Assembly (NCBI GenBank): GCA_918026815.1
Contig: CAKJVC010000218.1
Span: 1-64,000, forward strand
Reading direction: 5' to 3'
DNA: 64,000 nt
DNA from: Chalara sp. BL73
Lineage: Eukaryota > Ascomycota > Leotiomycetes > Helotiales
Shown here: positions 60,324 through 64,000 of the stretch, one piece after another
Position numbering within the stretch: the first letter of the stretch is position 1
Layout of the letters: every line of letters starts with the position of its first letter
Notes under the pieces: generated by a model
Told to the model about the DNA's origin: nothing
The model's input: only the letters and a program-made list of their open reading frames with translations
The model's database searches: none
Program-made: the position numbers and the translations under genes

Positions 60324-61363
60324 TCAAGAATCCGCACATGCTTCCAGAAGCTTCTTATGACTCTCCATAGCACCCTTAGTAAAGCTGTCAAAGTCATCTC
60401 GCTTCACGAAACTACTCCCTTCAGGACTCCCATCAAAGATCTCCATAGAGAACCAACCCCGAAACCCAGTTGCAAGCACTGCCTTGGCCACTTGTGTCAC
60501 AGGCAAATACCCACCATTAAATAGATAAGGCCTAAAATCATGACTCCATCTCCCTCTCGGCGTCAACCCATCGACCTCCTTATCCTCCAACCGCTTGGGG
60601 ACCCTGTATGCGTCCGAGATTTGAAGGAGATATATCTTATCCGCTGGAATCGTTTCCGAGAGCTCTTTCATAGATGCCGTGAATTTATGCTCGAGAGCCT
60701 TGATAGAAGTGCTAGCGATCACACCATTACTCGTCGTAGGATCTCCCCATTCTGCTCCCGCACTCTGGAAGGTATCAAGACAGAGCCCAATATTAGGTCT
60801 GTCCACTAATTGCACGATATTCCAAACTTCCTTCCAGGTCGGTGCCACAGTTGCCCAGCACCAATTCTCATATGCTAGACTGAACCCATGTTCAGCAAGC
60901 AGACCAGCCAGCTCTCTAATGTCATCAGCAAGAATGTTGAGATCCGTTGATATGCCCGAGGAATCAGAACTGCCAACTTGCAACATATCAGTCCCGACTG
61001 CTTGCATGATCTTGACCCAGCCCTTGGCCCTAACGAAAGCATCTTTACGCTCCTTCGAGCCTTGCTTCCAGCCTTCAAAGTTGGAGAATGGTTGAAGCAT
61101 CAATATTCCCAAGTTGTGCTTTGCACAGAGGTTTTTGACTTCTTGGCCCGCGGAACATAGGGCATCGTAATCATCTTCAGCGATCTCCTTTGAATGAAAG
61201 GTTGATGCAAATGTTTTAAGATCTGGAAAGCCTAGTTCAACAGCAGAAAATCCTGTATTGGAGATGGCTTGTAGTTTTACTTCTAGAGCGTCATCTGGGG
61301 TGCCCACTGAGACGTTGCGAAGGAAGCTGGGATATGCGCGAGAGATTTGCGTGAGATTGCCAT
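60324..61363 (-). CDS. Sugar-phosphate isomerase/epimerase-like TIM barrel (AP_endonuc_2 family), with N-terminal frameshift
   Basis: The body (61307-60324) is one open frame: ALEVKLQAISNTGFSAVELG, PDLKTFASTFHSKE, AYENWCWATVAPTWKEVWNI, IGLCLDTFQSAGAEWGDP, KIYLLQISDAYRVP, and FRGWFSMEIFDGSPEG near the end. Acidic and Asp residues in AYENW, LCLDTF and SMEIFD sit where this family binds its metal. Relatives include hydroxypyruvate isomerase-like and 3-dehydroshikimate dehydratase-like enzymes; the substrate is unknown. The expected start MAISRKSLAHIPASFATS is encoded from ATG 61363 but in another frame: one base is missing (or two are extra) near 61305-61312, just before VGTPDDAL. No intron fits. 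Either the gene is newly broken, the base is an assembly error, or translation starts at an internal Met. Confidence 0.8.
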
Positions 61364-62409
61364 GTTGGAAGGATTTATATTTAAATTAATTTAAACCTGA
61401 ACTTCGTTTTACTATTATACATCAAAAATTAGTATAAAGACCTGAGATCCAATCGGCGATTCAGAGTTACTTTAACCAACCTCCAGCAGCTGTTATGAAG
61501 CAATCCACGACCCCGAGAATTCATAGTCTACTTACCAAATGATAACTTTCTGATATGAAAAAAGTGACCCGAGACTATTTTTTGAAAAATTTATTTCCTT
61601 AAAACTGCACACCAAAACCATAACGTATTTAGTATTTCATCACGTGGTTATCCATTTAGTGATCACGTGTACATCTGCAGTTGCACATCATCCTGTTCTA
61701 GCTAATCAGTTATTGCCCAGAATAATTTAATTGCATAAACAGGAGTGCTTAAAGTAGATCAGAATGTTGATACGCGTTCGCAGCATGTGCAACTTGTGCA
61801 TCTGAGTGAGCTGGGTATAACGTCATGTTGTTCATCATCTCATAAGTCCATACATAAACAATTTAAGCTTACCTGATGTGTCCGATACAATATATATTCT
61901 TTGTACGGATCCTAATGAACTTCGAAGAGGTTAGTAAATGATGCATGCTTCTAGAAACAAAACTCTTGTATGGAAACGATTTCGCTTCAGAAATGGTCAT
62001 ATTGAAATCAAGCTCCATTGGAGCATTCATTCTCTTCCTATATTTTGATATCTTATATCGTTCATCACAAGCTTGGTATTCATTCTTGGGCCATAATTGT
62101 TTAGAGAAAGAGAAGATAAAAAAGGCAGCAGGTTTGCTTAGGGTGATGGCTTACATGAATCTAGACTGAATCTTACTAATGATATCTCCTTCCATGCTTT
62201 TTGCTCTAATGATCTTTCTTAGATGGATGGAGGCAGGGCCTTGGTGACCCTATTGTAGTTCCTATTGTAGTGTTAGTGCGGAGACATTAAGAGCAGATTA
62301 GGAGCAATCTGAATAGATACCTTTAATCTTGTGCGACGAGGAGGCTTAAGTCCTTGGTTTTCGGTCGCATTCCAAACTAAGTTGAATTGGTCGACGACGC
62401 AATACTTGT
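61364..62409. other. AT-rich intergenic region with paired CACGTG boxes
   Basis: A 1-kb spacer upstream of the isomerase-like gene. CACGTG occurs at 61641-61646 and 61664-61669, 23 bp apart, each within ATCACGTG, about 280-310 bp before the start at 61363. CACGTG is the bHLH E-box core (Cbf1/Pho4-like). The open frame 61945-62169 is unrecognised. Confidence 0.5.
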
Positions 62410-62993
62410 TCATGTCTTCTTGAACTCCTCCTTCTGCACCATGGTTTGTGCGATGAAGCCTTGGAGCGCAGCCCACCGGCTACTCGTAGAGCTCTTCTGC
62501 TGTCCTTCGCCAGCATCCGGCTTTTCCACTGGCTTTGCAGCAACAAGCTGCGCCATATTCTTGCCAAACCTCTCAGCCTCCATCCTCTCTAGCTTCTCCT
62601 TCCTCTTCAGCGCCCCAGGTCTACTCTTCAGGCTCTTCACTGTAAACTTGCCCTCTCCCGTCCTCTCCCCCATTCCGCTCTCCAATTCCCCAATGACATC
62701 TCCCAAGCTCTCCAAATTCGTAACCAGCTTCTTATTTGGCCGTCTCCTTTTCAATGGCTTCTTATGGGACTTTTCGATGCGGGAGATGAAGGCGGAGTGT
62801 TTGATCGTTCGCTTGTCTTTCTTGGTATTGGAGAAGCCGTCGGCAATGACTGCGCCTTCGCGGTGAGGATGGGGAAGAAGTCCAGAGCCGGCCTTTGACG
62901 CCTTCGTGCGAATTGTTGTTCGTTTTTTCGGAGCGGTGGGGGCCTATTTTATAAGCGCACTGCTAACAAAAGTGTGTACAGGAGCTTTACCAT
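62410..62993 (-). CDS. SLX9: Ribosome biogenesis protein SLX9
   Basis: Nucleolar factor for 40S pre-ribosome maturation and export. The coding region is split right after the initiator: ATG at 62991-62993, then an intron with donor GTAAAG and acceptor AAAATAG, then exon 62410-62943; total 178 residues. The protein reads MAPTAPKKRTTIRTKASKAG, then TKKDKRTIKHSAFISRIEKS and HKKPLKRRRPNKKLVTNLES, the basic Slx9 core. It ends with FTVKSLKSRPGALKRKEKLE and the conserved SSRWAALQGFIAQTM. Without the tiny first exon there is no Met in frame before the conserved APKKR start. Divergent from UBA4 with 211 bp between starts. Confidence 0.9.
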
Positions 62994-63204
62994 AATTTAT
63001 ATGTCTTCTGCAGCTTCCTTCGGTGGTTGTGAAAACTATGGGCAGTTTCAGGTGGTGGCCATTGTCATGTTTAAAATTGTGTTATTCATTGGTTGCAGAA
63101 AAAAAAAAAGTCGAAAGGTGGAAGCGAGCAACAATCTTGGGCCCGGTTGACACTAGCTTTTTTTAAGCGTGGCTTGATGCCAAACTACAAACTATACCAA
63201 AAAC

Positions 63205-64000
63205 ATGGATTCAGCCAACATTCGGGCAGAAGCTTTACGGAAACAGATTCAGGATACGGAAGAACAGCTTCATGCTTTGAGAGATCAATTAGCTCAGCTT
63301 GAGGCTCACAATAGCACTGAGAGTGCTACTCAAGATCTCTCCGTAAGCGAGACAAAATGGCCCTTATCGAGTGAGGAGTATAGAAGATATGGACGTCAGA
63401 TGATTGTTCCTAGCATCGGAATCCAAGGTAGCTCTAATTATCCAAATCTTTAAGCCCGTATCAGACTTGAACTAACTTAATCTCTAGGACAACTACGCTT
63501 AAAGCAAGCAAAAGTGCTCATAGTTGGTGCTGGCGGACTAGGATGCCCAGCAGCATCCTACATTGCCGGATCTGGAGTCGGTATCATTGGTCTAGTAGAT
63601 GGTGACACAGTTGAGACGTCAAACTTACATCGTCAGATTCTTCACAGCACAGCAAGAGTAGGATGGAAAAAAGTAGACTCCGCCATCTCCTCCTTAAAAT
63701 CACTGAATCCAAATCCCATCTACATCGCTCACACAGAACACATATCCGCCCTGAACGCCGAGTCAATCGTGCAGCAATACGACCTTGTACTGGACTGTAC
63801 CGATAATCCAGCATCCCGCTATCTCATCTCTGACATCTGCGTTCTCCTCCGCAAACCCCTCGTCTCTGCCTCAGCACTCCGCACAGACGGTCAACTCATC
63901 GTCCTAAACTCGCCTCCCCTTCCAGCTGGGCAGGCCGGAGGCCCTTGTTACCGTTGCGTGTTTCCAAAACCACCACCTGCTGAGAGCGTGGTTTCTTGTG
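63205..64000 (+). CDS. UBA4: Adenylyltransferase/sulfurtransferase UBA4 (MOCS3-like), 5' part
   Basis: E1-like enzyme that adenylates and thiolates Urm1 (tRNA 2-thiolation; also molybdopterin synthase in many eukaryotes). Exon 1 is 63205-63427 and exon 2 is 63488 to past the window end; about 245 residues are present. The N-terminal coiled coil [20 protein letters not shown] is followed by the ThiF domain: [21 protein letters not shown]-binding [20 protein letters not shown], then [18 protein letters not shown] and [18 protein letters not shown]. The first zinc-binding pair CYRC of the family's two CxxC motifs is visible. The second CxxC, the active cysteine and the rhodanese domain lie to the right of the window. 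Confidence 0.95.

Overview
This window is nuclear DNA of a filamentous ascomycete (Pezizomycotina). The evidence is short spliceosomal introns of about 45-60 nt with GTAAGT-type donors and CTAAC/CTGAC-type branch points, a HET-domain gene, an NRPS relic, a DHA2 drug transporter, and proteins that read as typical of filamentous fungi (PYC, PEX1, MCM7, PAM17, SLX9). A leotiomycete (Helotiales) is my best guess from how the proteins read; no search was run.

Layout: (1) 1-5751, pyruvate carboxylase on the minus strand, 3' end outside the window, with at least 12 exons including micro-exons of 5, 8, 12 and 21 nt. Two of its introns are abnormally long (1625 and 614 nt). The first holds a decayed GIY-YIG nuclease plus C2H2 zinc-finger gene; the second holds an open C2H2 ORF of the same family. 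(2) 7602-13074, clathrin heavy chain (minus). (3) 14062-20754, a DHA2-type MFS exporter and a cation/H+ antiporter (both minus). (4) 21057-27880, PEX1 (minus) and MCM7 (plus), divergent around a 380-bp promoter with a CGCGAATATTCGCG palindrome. (5) 30583-37735, a 1638-residue protein of uncertain identity (architecture reminiscent of meiotic axis proteins of the Red1/SYCP2 type) followed by a NEDD8/SUMO-type cysteine protease (both plus). (6) 38973-40223, secreted class-3 lipase (minus), then a 3-kb gap. (7) 43280-56562, an accessory stretch: sugar transporter, HET protein, broken NRPS fragment, and a protein with a retropepsin-like C-terminus, separated by AT-rich spacers. (8) 56563-64000: chromodomain protein, PAM17, a TIM-barrel sugar isomerase-like gene with an N-terminal frameshift, SLX9, and the 5' part of UBA4.

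Most genes are unrelated housekeeping genes. The most unusual observation is the GIY-YIG/zinc-finger sequence family sitting inside spliceosomal introns of a highly conserved metabolic gene. It suggests a nuclear homing-type element that uses spliceosomal introns as its refuge. Exon structures were assembled by hand from splice signals and family knowledge; they keep frame arithmetically but are not supported by RNA data.
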